From Novosphingobium sp. (GTDB lineage: Bacteria; Pseudomonadota; Alphaproteobacteria; Sphingomonadales; Sphingomonadaceae): a DNA stretch of 53,848 nt. Of the stretch, positions 17,316-25,596 are shown one piece after another. The number at the start of each line of letters is the position of its first letter. Positions within the stretch are counted from its first letter, which is position 1. The stretch is taken from contig JAPLPG010000202.1 in NCBI GenBank assembly GCA_026400375.1, positions 1 to 53,848 on the forward strand, read 5' to 3'. A program made the translations under genes and the position numbers. The notes below the pieces were generated by a model. The model saw nothing but the letters and a program-made list of their open reading frames with translations. It was not told the DNA's origin and ran no database searches.

Positions 17316-18064
17316 CCGGTGTCGATCGCTTCCGGGACCATTTCGCCGGTCATGAACACCAATATGTCCTGATCGGCGGCGCAGCCTGCGAACTGATCAT
17401 GGACGAAGTCGGGCTCGAGTTCCGTGCCACCAAGGATCTCGACATCGTGCTGATCGTCGAGGCGCTCGACAGCGCTTTCGCTTCGCGCTTCTGGGCATTC
17501 GTAGAAGCAGGCGAATACGAGGTCAGGGAGCGTAGCGAAGGCAACAAGATCCTTTACCGGTTTCAGAAGCCAAAGGCCGCAGACTTTCCTGCAATGCTCG
17601 AGCTGTTCTCGCGCGCACCTGCGGGCTTGAACCTGGCGGCGGATTCGCACCTCACGCCGCTGCCGATCGATCAAGCCGCTGCGAGCCTTTCAGCCATCCT
17701 GCTAGACGAGGCCTACTACACATTTCTTAAATCCATGGTCCGCATCGTCGACGGAATTCCGGTATTGAACGAAGTGGCCATCATACCGTTCAAGGCACGG
17801 GCCTGGCTCGATCTGTCTCGGCAACGTGACGAGGGCATCAAGATCGACGAGCGGAACATCCGCAAGCACCGCAACGACGTGGCGCGTCTGCTCCAGTTGG
17901 TAAGCCCCAGCGTGCAATACATGCTTCCAGACCGTGCCGCTGACGACATGTGTGCTTTCATCGAGCAGGCGATGATCGAAGCTGACTTCGATCCCAGACA
18001 GTTCAAGGTGAACATGTCGCAAACGGATGTCGCGCAGCGGCTCCGAGCAGCTTATCAGCTATGA
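17309..18064 (+). CDS. Nucleotidyltransferase-fold protein, toxin-like
   Basis: A 251-residue protein with a DNA-polymerase-beta-like nucleotidyltransferase core: YVLIGGAACELIMD followed by RATKDLDIVLIVEAL gives the GG...DxD pattern. A K at KARAWLDLS about 100 residues later fits AbiEii-like proteins. AbiEii toxins transfer nucleotides to tRNA or other targets and are kept in check by the upstream gene product. Translational coupling to the wHTH gene (7-bp overlap) supports a two-gene module. A housekeeping nucleotidyltransferase function cannot be excluded. Confidence 0.65.
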   Translation: MVTGVDRFRDHFAGHEHQYVLIGGAACELIMDEVGLEFRATKDLDIVLIVEALDSAFASRFWAFVEAGEYEVRERSEGNKILYRFQKPKAADFPAMLELFSRAPAGLNLAADSHLTPLPIDQAAASLSAILLDEAYYTFLKSMVRIVDGIPVLNEVAIIPFKARAWLDLSRQRDEGIKIDERNIRKHRNDVARLLQLVSPSVQYMLPDRAADDMCAFIEQAMIEADFDPRQFKVNMSQTDVAQRLRAAYQL

Positions 18065-18154
18065 TCCTGCTCTCTGTCGGAGACCACCACACGTTGCAGG
18101 GCGAATTGACTAACCAGTAGCATCTTGGCATAGCTGTCCGGGATCGATGGGCAT

Positions 18155-18187
18155 TTTCTGACGTTTTTCACGAACTTGATTCAGAAA
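18155..18187. promoter_or_regulatory. Inverted repeat upstream of parA
   Basis: TTTCTGA and TCAGAAA arms are separated by 19 bases, ending 23 bp before the parA ATG. ParA proteins with an N-terminal DNA-binding part commonly repress their own promoter, so this is a candidate operator. The rest of 18065-18210 shows nothing else. Confidence 0.3.
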
Positions 18188-18210
18188 GGCCTGCAAACAG
18201 GGACATTCAC

Positions 18211-19407
18211 ATGCTTTCTGGCCAGATTCTCGATTCGATGATCACATCGTGCGTGAACGCAAAGAGCGTGTTGCGCCAGGCGGCTATCGACCCATCAGAT
18301 CGAAAGACCCTAAATATTACAATGGGGGCGTCGGTTGCGGCCGAATTCCTAGGCCGCACTCCGGAGGCCTTATCGAAAGCAGAGGCGCGCGGGCGTTTGC
18401 CCGCCCCAAAGACCGCGTCAAATGGCCGCCGTGTCTATACCGTCGAGGACCTAATCGCGATCCGTGAAGCGCTCGGTATCAAAATGGGTAAGCTGCCAGA
18501 AGAACGTGCGGTCGTTGTCGCAGTTCAAAACTTTAAGGGCGGGGTCAGCAAGTCAACAACTGGAAAACATCTGGCAGACTATCTGGCTCTCAGAGGATAC
18601 CGTGTGCTGGTTGTGGACTGCGACCCCCAAGCGTCCATGAGCGTGATGTTCGACGTCAATCTCGAAGCTCTTGTCGAAGAGATACATACCCTATCGAACT
18701 TCCTGTCGCCGCGGATTGACGAGGCAGACTCACTCCGGAAGACAATCCAGAAAACAGCTTGGCCCAACATTGATATCTGCCCGGCAAATCTCGGGTTGCA
18801 AGACACCGAGTGGGAGCTGACCGCCACTATCGAAGAAGGCCCTACGGCCATTGCGGGTGCCTTCCGCATGTTGCGGATAGGGCTGGAAGAAGTGCGGTGC
18901 GACTATGACGTCGTCATCCTTGACCCCCCCCCGGCTATGGGCTTCCTTGGAGTAAACACTCTGACTGCAGCTGACGGCCTCATTATCCCGGTTCCGGCTC
19001 GCCAACTCGACTATCTCTCCACGATACACTTCATGCAGACCTGTCGCGAAGCAATGGATCTGGTGTCACGATTTGATTCCACGATCGACTACGGCTTCAT
19101 TCGGGTCGTATGCACAATGTTTCAGCCCAGTCGCACCAACGAAGCCCAGATGCTTCAGGTGATGGAAAAAACGTACGCTGGCCAGATGCTGTCCACCCCG
19201 ATCCTGCTATCGGAAGAAATCAAGAACGCCGGGCTGGCGATGTCTTCAATCTATGAGATCAACAAGCCCTACGGCTCTCACCAGACCTACGTGCGCTGCC
19301 GCGACAATCTCAACATGGTGTTTCGCGAGATCGAGAAAGATATCTGCAAGCAGTGGCCATCGCGAATATCTCAGCTTGGTACTGACAGATTGACGGAGGC
19401 AGCGTGA
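18211..19407 (+). CDS. parA: ParA-type partition ATPase with N-terminal DNA-binding extension
   Basis: A 398-residue type Ia ParA. The deviant Walker A KGGVSKSTTGKH lies at residues 109-120 (signature Lys 109, catalytic Lys 114), the Walker A' region has VLVVDCDPQASMS and Walker B is VVILDPPPAMGF. Residues about 38-92 form a MerR-like helix-turn-helix (GASVAAEFLGRTPEALSKAE), typical of ParA that also regulates its operon. It drives segregation of the replicon together with ParB. The ATG follows CAGGGACA. Its stop overlaps the parB GTG by 4 bp. Confidence 0.93.
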   Translation: MLSGQILDSMITSCVNAKSVLRQAAIDPSDRKTLNITMGASVAAEFLGRTPEALSKAEARGRLPAPKTASNGRRVYTVEDLIAIREALGIKMGKLPEERAVVVAVQNFKGGVSKSTTGKHLADYLALRGYRVLVVDCDPQASMSVMFDVNLEALVEEIHTLSNFLSPRIDEADSLRKTIQKTAWPNIDICPANLGLQDTEWELTATIEEGPTAIAGAFRMLRIGLEEVRCDYDVVILDPPPAMGFLGVNTLTAADGLIIPVPARQLDYLSTIHFMQTCREAMDLVSRFDSTIDYGFIRVVCTMFQPSRTNEAQMLQVMEKTYAGQMLSTPILLSEEIKNAGLAMSSIYEINKPYGSHQTYVRCRDNLNMVFREIEKDICKQWPSRISQLGTDRLTEAA

Positions 19408-20459
19408 GCGGCGCGGGAGGTAAACGGCGCAGCCTTCTAGCTAACGCCATTGAGAACCTTGGAACGACTCCTGAGCCGAAAGCAGAAGTCGACGAAGCGC
19501 GCGTGGCCGAACATCCGGCTGAAGAGTCTTCAGGCCCTTCTTTTCTCGAGCGACGTGGCGTTGCATTTGACGAAATCGCTCGCGCGGTAAAACGCCCGAC
19601 CATCAGGCTAAAACCGTCGGAATGCTCGATCTGGCCTGGCAACGCTCGCGATCATGCTGCACTGAGTTATGAACGGTGCGCATCACTCATAGAGTCCATC
19701 CGTGAGGAAGGCACCAATCGCGAGCCAGTTGTCGTACGCCGCACACCGAATGGAGAGCTTCCGTACGAGCTCATTGTCGGCACGCGCCGCCATTTTTCCG
19801 TGTCTTGGCTGCGCGCCAACAACCACTCAGAAATCGACCTCATCGCTCGCATCGAGACGCTGGACGATGAAGCAGCGTTTCGGCTCGCAGATCTGGAGAA
19901 TCGCGAGCGTGAAGATGTTACGGATCTTGAGCGGGCACGGAACTATCGCCAAGCGGTTGACGCTTATTACAATGGTGTAAGGACCCAGATGGCTGAGCGT
20001 TTGGCCATCCCCAAACAAAACTTGCACAATCTGTTGCAACTCGCTGAGCTTCCTGACGCCGTCATCGCGGCATTCTCAGAACCGGGCGATATCAAGGTGC
20101 GGCACGGCATGCGCCTTTCGCCTCTTCTGAAGGACGAGCGATACCGTGGCAACATACTCACAGCTGCGCTGGAAATTGCTGAAGAGCAGGAATCACTCAA
20201 GGCGTCCGGGGGCCCCCGCATCGAAGGCAGCCGAGTTTGTGAGCGCCTGGCGACTGCTGCGCAGCGCCAAACAAGTGCTGGCAAGCCAAAGAGCAAGCCT
20301 GTTGTGACGACGGCGTCCGGGAACGTGCTCGGAGAGGTGCTGTCAAACACCAAGGCGAAAGGCATCACGATTCAAATCAACCCGAAAGAGTCCGCTTCAG
20401 TCGATGAGATACTCGAAGCGCTCCGACCGATCTTCGAAGGCGCGCGGTTTTCTCGCTGA
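19404..20459 (+). CDS. parB: ParB-type centromere-binding protein
   Basis: A 351-residue protein with the ParB/Srx CTPase box (ELIVGTRRHFSVSWLR near residues 122-137), the ENRERED segment and a central helix-turn-helix region (MAERLAIPKQNLHNLLQLAEL). It binds the plasmid centromere and stimulates ParA. GTG start inside the parA stop (GTGA). Two copies of a 16-bp palindrome, one just downstream of parB and one in the origin, are candidates for its binding site. Confidence 0.9.
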   Translation: MSGAGGKRRSLLANAIENLGTTPEPKAEVDEARVAEHPAEESSGPSFLERRGVAFDEIARAVKRPTIRLKPSECSIWPGNARDHAALSYERCASLIESIREEGTNREPVVVRRTPNGELPYELIVGTRRHFSVSWLRANNHSEIDLIARIETLDDEAAFRLADLENREREDVTDLERARNYRQAVDAYYNGVRTQMAERLAIPKQNLHNLLQLAELPDAVIAAFSEPGDIKVRHGMRLSPLLKDERYRGNILTAALEIAEEQESLKASGGPRIEGSRVCERLATAAQRQTSAGKPKSKPVVTTASGNVLGEVLSNTKAKGITIQINPKESASVDEILEALRPIFEGARFSR

Positions 20460-20503
20460 CGGAGAATCCATTTTTATAGAGTTTAATCAAATACTTACGG
20501 TTG

Positions 20504-20519
20504 GTAAAACGCGTTTTAC
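20504..20519. promoter_or_regulatory. 16-bp perfect palindrome, copy 1 (candidate parS or RepA operator)
   Basis: GTAAAACGCGTTTTAC lies between parB and repA, 20 bp before the repA start. The identical 16 bases recur at 22362-22377 beside the iterons. A perfect palindrome present exactly twice at the two functional ends of a parAB-repA-origin cassette is what a centromere site or replication-control operator would look like. Confidence 0.6.
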
Positions 20520-20539
20520 TGCGGTTGGCAGGACAGGCA

Positions 20540-21652
20540 ATGGCACAAGAATTCCATGACGAGAGTCAGGTCGACCTCTTCTTACCGCAGCTGACCGCCC
20601 TGCCCCTGCGCGACCAGCGCGAAACGATGGAGCGGCCATTTTTCTCCTTGTCGAAGCGCAAGCGGTTGAAGCCGATCGACTATGTAAGTCCAGACCGAAA
20701 GATAACGGTTCATGTCTCAGCCAACTCGGAGTACGGGCTGGCCACGATCTATGATCTCGACATCCTGATCTACTGCGCTTCGGTGCTGATGGAGCATAAG
20801 CGGCGCGGGTCAAACGATATCCCTCAGACGCTACACGTCGTACCTTACGACATGCTCAAGACCTTGAAACGAGAGGTGGGCGGACGTGCATACGAACTGT
20901 TGGGCAACGCCTTGGATCGGCTTCAGTCGACAACAGTGAAGACGAACATTCGATCAGGCGATGCGGTTGAAACGACGTTCTCATGGATTGATAGTCACAG
21001 TCAATTGAAGGACCGCTCTGGCAATGTCCGCGGGATGCGGATCACGTTGGCCAAATGGTTTTACGACGGCGTCCTCATGGAAGGCGGCGTCCTTGCTATT
21101 GATCCAGCATATTTCTCGTTGACGGGTGGCCGAGAGCGCTGGCTGTACCGCGTAGCCCGCAAACATGCCGGCGGGGCGGGCGCTGATGGCTTTGCCATCT
21201 CGATGCCTACACTTTTCGAAAAGTCCGGTGCAGAAGGCGACTATCGACGCTTCAAGTTTGAAATGAGCAAAATCGCCAAAGAGGATGGACTGCCAGGCTA
21301 CACAATTGCGCTCGAGACGCGCGATGATGCAGAGCCACTCCTGCGCATGAAGCGTCGTGACCGAAGCTCAGAACCTTTAGCGCCCCCCTCCCCTGCCCCA
21401 GCCACTGTTGATACTCGTCATGCCAATTTGATCTCTGACGATCCGCCGATCGCCTTCCCGGACGCAGGTCACATTGCCCACACAGCCTTTGGGGCTATAG
21501 CTCGAGCAAGCTTGCCCAGTCCCCAGCGGGATTATGGCCTGGTTGCAGACGATTTCAGGAGCTTTTTGCGGCAACGGGAGATTGCAATGGACGCGAAAAA
21601 CATAACCCAGATTTTTGCGACATTCTGCGCAAAGCAGCGCCCGGCTAGCTAA
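20540..21652 (+). CDS. repA: Replication initiator protein A (RPA family)
   Basis: A 370-residue initiator of the alphaproteobacterial RPA family (PF10134 type). Diagnostic parts are RPFFSLSKRKRLKPIDYVS near the N-terminus, ANSEYGLATIYDLDILIYCAS, and the winged-helix region GGRAYELLGNALDRLQSTTV followed by LAKWFYDGVL. It should bind the iterons downstream and start replication. I take the ATG at 20540, after GGCAGGACAGG; the frame reaches back to a TTG at 20501 but that would run through the palindrome. Position after parAB is the usual order in sphingomonad RPA plasmids. Confidence 0.92.
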   Translation: MAQEFHDESQVDLFLPQLTALPLRDQRETMERPFFSLSKRKRLKPIDYVSPDRKITVHVSANSEYGLATIYDLDILIYCASVLMEHKRRGSNDIPQTLHVVPYDMLKTLKREVGGRAYELLGNALDRLQSTTVKTNIRSGDAVETTFSWIDSHSQLKDRSGNVRGMRITLAKWFYDGVLMEGGVLAIDPAYFSLTGGRERWLYRVARKHAGGAGADGFAISMPTLFEKSGAEGDYRRFKFEMSKIAKEDGLPGYTIALETRDDAEPLLRMKRRDRSSEPLAPPSPAPATVDTRHANLISDDPPIAFPDAGHIAHTAFGAIARASLPSPQRDYGLVADDFRSFLRQREIAMDAKNITQIFATFCAKQRPAS

Positions 21653-22272
21653 CGCTCAACCATCTGAGACTTGGTACTTCAGGAACGGAAGGCGTTTCGT
21701 CTTTCTGGGCGCCACCTCGTCCTGAAGCTAATGTGAGGCCGTTCCTAAAGTACCGAGGTACGGCCAGCCTGCTCCCCTTCCCTTCCCTTCACCGCTGCCA
21801 TTTAGAGGCTAGCGGTAATGAAGAGCACCCTGCAGCAGACATTGGCAAGCTGCCGGAGGCAATGTGCGGCCAGTTCTCGCCCAGAGCGCCATAAAACGGT
21901 ACAACGGGAACGCAGCTGAAAACTTAGCATTATGTGCGTCTAGCGACAGAACCCGCTAAATGGGACTTTGCGGGCGCTCTGGGAGTGGGTCATTCCGGCC
22001 TGCTAAAACTGCTTCCCGCTAGGCTGAAATTTGCCCGTTCCTAAAGTACCCTGCCTTTAAGAGTTTTCGCACAATCGGTGAGCGTGATGCCCTAGGCGAA
22101 GAAGCTGTTCCCGAAGTACCGTGAAAGCGCAGTAATGCGATCGCCCAACTTTGTCGGAGCGTCAGATTTTGACAATGCTGTCCGCTTTTGGCCGTCTCGA
22201 ACCGTGTTCCTTATGGGGCATCAGCCGCTCTTAGACGCCACATGCGACGGTTTGCTAGGAATTTTGTAGAAG

Positions 22273-22281
22273 TTATCCAAA
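22273..22281 (+). promoter_or_regulatory. DnaA-box-like site
   Basis: TTATCCAAA differs by one base from the consensus TTATCCACA. It lies between the scattered and the tandem iterons, where a DnaA site would be expected in an iteron origin. A nine-base motif this short can occur by chance. Confidence 0.35.
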
Positions 22282-22361
22282 AGACATGCACAGGCGCTCA
22301 AAGGTTTTATGGCCGCTGGAACGCCAGGTCTTTCGCTCAGCGCCTGCCTTTGTGCGGGGAA

Positions 22362-22377
22362 GTAAAACGCGTTTTAC
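22362..22377. promoter_or_regulatory. 16-bp perfect palindrome, copy 2
   Basis: Identical to 20504-20519 (GTAAAACGCGTTTTAC) with unrelated flanks. It ends 36 bp before the first tandem iteron. Candidate ParB site or Rep-controlled element. Confidence 0.6.
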
Positions 22378-22413
22378 CGGCCGGCGATGCAACCTGGGCG
22401 AGGCGGGTGCCAC

Positions 22414-22517
22414 GGTATTTCAGGAACGCATGACGGTACTTCAGGAACGGAATCACGGTACTACGAGAACAGCCGTCAGGGTATTTCGGGAACGGTGTGA
22501 CGGTACATCAAGAACGG
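22414..22517 (+). repeat. Five tandem iterons of the plasmid origin
   Basis: Directly repeated elements start at 22414, 22435, 22457, 22480 and 22502, a spacing of 21 to 23 bases or about two helical turns. The consensus is GGTAYTTCRGGAACGG; individual units include GGTATTTCAGGAACG, GGTACTTCAGGAACGG, GGTATTTCGGGAACGG and GGTACATCAAGAACGG. This is the classical form of Rep-binding iterons and places the origin just downstream of repA. AT-rich DNA (about 22570-22605) follows and could be the melting region. Confidence 0.85.
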
Positions 22518-23211
22518 CAGCATTTGCACGACTCGCGTAGTTCAGCCGAGTCGGCCAGCGCCCATCCACAGGCTAACTCTTTAGACTTAGAATTAAAGAA
22601 ACTAACGGCGCCTGCGGCGCTCCCTGTATTTTCAAAATGATTATTGAAGATGGCTGATGCTAGCAGAGGCAAGTGAGGGGCAAGGCAAGTAAGGTCGATT
22701 TTCCGGGGGGTCCTGCAAATCGTCGCCCAATTGGTTGGCCATGCTACCCGTCCGTTGGAAAACGCATTTAGTGACATTGCGATCGTGTCCTTGGTCGCAA
22801 CGCGAGCAAATGCGTAAAATCTACCTTTAGCAGCACGTATAGCGCATCAAGGTCTTCCAGGTGTTTGGAGCCGTCGGAGGAATGATTTCGCGCCCTGCGA
22901 CGCCTTTGCAGTGACAAGTTTCCCCAACGTCTAGTTTCGAGCGGTTTCTGCGGCCCAGCCTCGCATCGGCGATCCTGCAATAGATTGGTTAGGGTGCGAC
23001 AGATGGATCCTACGTTGCCGCTCTCGCTAAGCAGGGCCATCTTGCCGCCGCTCAGACTTGCTTCCCAACTCTTTAGCAGTGAAGCTTTGTTTCGGCGCAT
23101 CGCGCCATCAATGGAAAAAAGAGTACTGGAGTAGCCACTGTATGTGGCCTGGTTCTCGCACTACTGGACTGAAGGTTTCGGCGGAGAAGGGCATCCTTTG
23201 GATTGCCCTGT
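22518..23211. other. Origin-distal intergenic DNA
   Basis: Starts with an AT-rich stretch. A minus-strand frame at 22768-23100 with an ATG start (110 codons, Arg-rich, ending RTRSQCH) is possible but resembles nothing and has ordinary codon use; I do not call it. No repeats beyond the iterons were seen. Confidence 0.35.
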
Positions 23212-24165
23212 CTAGGGGTGTCGTACCTTTGATCGATACGGAAGGTTATAACCTTCATTCCGAACCAACCCTAATGTTTCGAGCTGCCGCAGAACCTTTC
23301 CAGCTCCAGCTTTTGTCGCTGGTAGTGCGCGCGCGAGTTGCGCAGGCGTCAATGCTCTTAGAGCGTATACCAACAGCCAAGCCTGATATGCGCGAGAGTT
23401 AGCTTGGAGACCGCTGCTCTTCGCTTGAAACATCTGGCGGGCGGTAAGAATAGCTTGGATCTCTTTCACCGTACCCTCGAGAGATTTGAGCAGAGTCTTC
23501 TTCGTTGCGCTGAACCTCTCGTCTAACGACCGGTCGGCCCGGAATGCGCGTCTATCCACGAGGCCAGGAAAGGGCAGGGGGGCCTCGGGGGAGGGGAGGG
23601 GGGGCTTCAAAAGGCTGAAGCTTGAGCTGTCCGCACACGCCAAGAGGTTCATTGCCCAGCACGGTGTGGCGGCGGTTGCGGTGATGGCATCGTCTGTTTC
23701 GGTGCGAGAGTATCGTAAGAAGCCTATCATGGTCGATAAGCGGAAATGAGGGTCCGTTGGTATCCCAGGCCTGGCGACTGTATCCCTCACCCTCTGCAGA
23801 TCATCGAGGCCGTCCCGCACAATCGCATCGCTTTGTTTTGCCTCTGCCGCAAGCGGCCGAATGCTTATCCGGCGGACCAATGTGATGGCGTCATAGATCG
23901 GGCCGCTTGGAGAGGGGAGAGCGGCCACCGCCAAACTGAGAAAGGCGTTTCGCTCGCTCGCAACTTCAGCGCCGCAAAGCTGCTCTCCCAACGAGATTGA
24001 GCGGTCCTCACGATATTGAAGCCAAGCACGGTCGAGGCAACGCAGCGCAAAGCACTGCTGTAATTCCTTGGGAAACATCACGGGGGAAGAGACAATCGCG
24101 TTGTACAGTGCGTGCAGTTGGCCCTGTTGAAAGGAAACTTCGGAGTCAGCGAGAGAGACCGGCAA
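23212..24165 (-). CDS. Hypothetical plasmid protein with C-terminal winged-helix-like segment
   Basis: A 317-residue protein I do not recognise. The middle has a proline-rich low-complexity linker (LLKPPLPSPEAPLPFPGL). The C-terminal end reads LTPAQLARALPATKAGAGKV followed by LRQLETLGLVRNE, a winged-helix pattern, so DNA binding is likely. The start codon is TTG with CTGGAG at a suitable distance; no ATG is available near it. Its position between the origin and the recombinase suggests a plasmid-backbone role, perhaps in replication control. Confidence 0.55.
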   Translation of the reverse strand: MPVSLADSEVSFQQGQLHALYNAIVSSPVMFPKELQQCFALRCLDRAWLQYREDRSISLGEQLCGAEVASERNAFLSLAVAALPSPSGPIYDAITLVRRISIRPLAAEAKQSDAIVRDGLDDLQRVRDTVARPGIPTDPHFRLSTMIGFLRYSRTETDDAITATAATPCWAMNLLACADSSSFSLLKPPLPSPEAPLPFPGLVDRRAFRADRSLDERFSATKKTLLKSLEGTVKEIQAILTARQMFQAKSSGLQANSRAYQAWLLVYALRALTPAQLARALPATKAGAGKVLRQLETLGLVRNEGYNLPYRSKVRHP

Positions 24166-24269
24166 TTGATGGCTCCAGATCCTGGCCCATAACTACAATG
24201 GAAGTATCATGCCTGAGTTTACTGATGGCATCAATTGGTATCCCATGGTGTACAGGCTGCTTCGCTTTA

Positions 24270-24297
24270 TTTTACATAATCGGATGTTATGGTAAAA
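24270..24297. other. dif/res-like 28-bp inverted repeat, candidate recombination site
   Basis: An 11-6-11 arrangement: left arm TTTTACATAAT, centre CGGATG, right arm TTATGGTAAAA. The reverse complement of the right arm is TTTTACCATAA, so the arms match with one shifted base. The right arm resembles the XerD half of dif (TTATGTTAAAT). It ends 82 bp before the tyrosine recombinase start, the expected place for a multimer-resolution site. Confidence 0.5.
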
Positions 24298-24378
24298 CCG
24301 AGCTTGCCGAAATCGCCAGTTTCGGGCAAAAAACGACCGTGAAATCTCCTTCTGCCGCTACCGATTGTGCTAAGTGCA

Positions 24379-25536
24379 ATGCTTGCTGAGCCGCATCCTC
24401 GCTCAGCGGTCGAACTGGTGCTCCAGGGATACGCCGCACTTATCGATACCCGCCGCGCTTCCCCGCTGGCGCTCGAGGCAGCGGTTGCTGCGATGGCACC
24501 GGCAACGCGCGCGGCCATCACCGCAGACCTCAAGTGCTTTCTCAAGTGGTGTGCCGGGCAGCGGCCAGTCGCGATCGCGATCCCGGCAAGCCCTGAAACG
24601 CTTGTGCACTACTTGCGTTGGCTCGATGCCGGCAGTGCTCCGGGGGCAGGGGGCGCACCTGGAGCCAAGCCCGCAACACTCGCCCGCCGGCTCGCCAGCA
24701 TTGCTCGGGTCCACCGCGTCCTCGGCTTTGGCGAAACCGAGCCGCTGCCCACCCAAGCTGGAATGGTGCGCGACACGCTGAAGGGCATTCGCCGAGCCCG
24801 GTCAGCGCGACAGGCCCAGGCTGCACCTCTGCGTCTCGGTATGGCAATGAATGAAGGGGAGGTGGCACTCGAAGGTATCACCGTCAGCGCACTGATCGCT
24901 GCCTGCGGCCGCGATCTGCCGGGCTTGCGCGATGCAGCCATGATCTCATTGGCCTACGACGCCGGGCTTCGCGTGTCGGAGCTGGTGGCCATCGAGGTGG
25001 AAGATCTGTCACGCGTGAGCGACGGAACCGGACGCTTACGAATTCGCCGCTCCAAAACCGATCAGGAAGGGGAGGGGGCCCTTGCCTGGCTTTCTTCAGA
25101 AACCATGCACCGAATACGCGATTGGCTGGACGCGAGCAGCACCGCGCAGGGGGTGGTGTTCAGGCGGATCAACACTTTGAGCCATCGAGGCAAGGCAGGG
25201 CTAGCTCGCGAAGTCCGGCACTATGTCGGCCGTAACTCGCTCACCCGACAGGGGGTCGTTGCAATTCTGCGCAAGCGAGCTCTCGACGCGATCGATGAAG
25301 GCCACGTGGAGATTCCGCCGGGCGAAGAGGTCGAGACGATCAAGGCGATAAGCGCACATTCGTTCAGAGTGGGACTGACGCAGGATCTGTTTGCGGCCGG
25401 GGAAGACGGCGCAGGAATTGCCCTCGCCTTGCGCTGGTCGTCTCCGACGACCGCATTGCGCTACGCGCGCGAGCTGGCAGTGGGGAGTAATGCGGCAGCA
25501 CGAGTACTGGCTAGCAAACGGCAGTCCAATGTTTGA
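24379..25536 (+). CDS. Tyrosine recombinase / site-specific integrase
   Basis: A 385-residue tyrosine recombinase. Counted from the ATG at 24379 the catalytic set is Arg198 (AGLRVSEL), Lys226 (RRSKTDQ), His327 and Arg330 (HSFR), Trp353 (LRWSSP) in place of the second His, and Tyr362 (ALRYAR). The N-terminal SAM-like core-binding domain precedes it. An upstream GTG at 24367 is also in frame. Next to a replication cassette the likely job is resolution of plasmid multimers, using the inverted repeat at 24270-24297, rather than integration of an island. Confidence 0.9.
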   Translation: MLAEPHPRSAVELVLQGYAALIDTRRASPLALEAAVAAMAPATRAAITADLKCFLKWCAGQRPVAIAIPASPETLVHYLRWLDAGSAPGAGGAPGAKPATLARRLASIARVHRVLGFGETEPLPTQAGMVRDTLKGIRRARSARQAQAAPLRLGMAMNEGEVALEGITVSALIAACGRDLPGLRDAAMISLAYDAGLRVSELVAIEVEDLSRVSDGTGRLRIRRSKTDQEGEGALAWLSSETMHRIRDWLDASSTAQGVVFRRINTLSHRGKAGLAREVRHYVGRNSLTRQGVVAILRKRALDAIDEGHVEIPPGEEVETIKAISAHSFRVGLTQDLFAAGEDGAGIALALRWSSPTTALRYARELAVGSNAAARVLASKRQSNV

Positions 25537-25596
25537 CGCGTCCTTGCCGCCCATGTGGCCACCTCGGGTGCCAAAGCAGACGCGGACACCGCCGAC

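Larger units (their letters stand above)
21653..22413. other. Plasmid origin region, scattered iterons and flanking non-coding DNA
   Basis: No gene. Five iteron-like elements related to GGTACTTCAGGAACGG occur singly: 21673-21688 (forward), 21739-21754 (reverse), 21898-21912 (forward, degenerate), 22035-22050 (reverse, same sequence as the second) and 22105-22121 (reverse, variant). They point both ways, unlike the tandem block further on. TTATCCAAA at 22273-22281 is one base from a DnaA box. The second 16-bp palindrome is at 22362-22377. Confidence 0.75.

Noticed and set aside
22188..22433. Possible small gene in the origin region
   Set aside because: The frame runs through the second 16-bp palindrome and into the iterons; functional DNA signals explain the sequence better.
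22414..22517. Regular short repeats that could be taken for a CRISPR array
   Set aside because: The repeats are about 16 bp at 21-23 bp periods, leaving only 5-7 bp between them, with no cas genes. They fit plasmid iterons next to repA.
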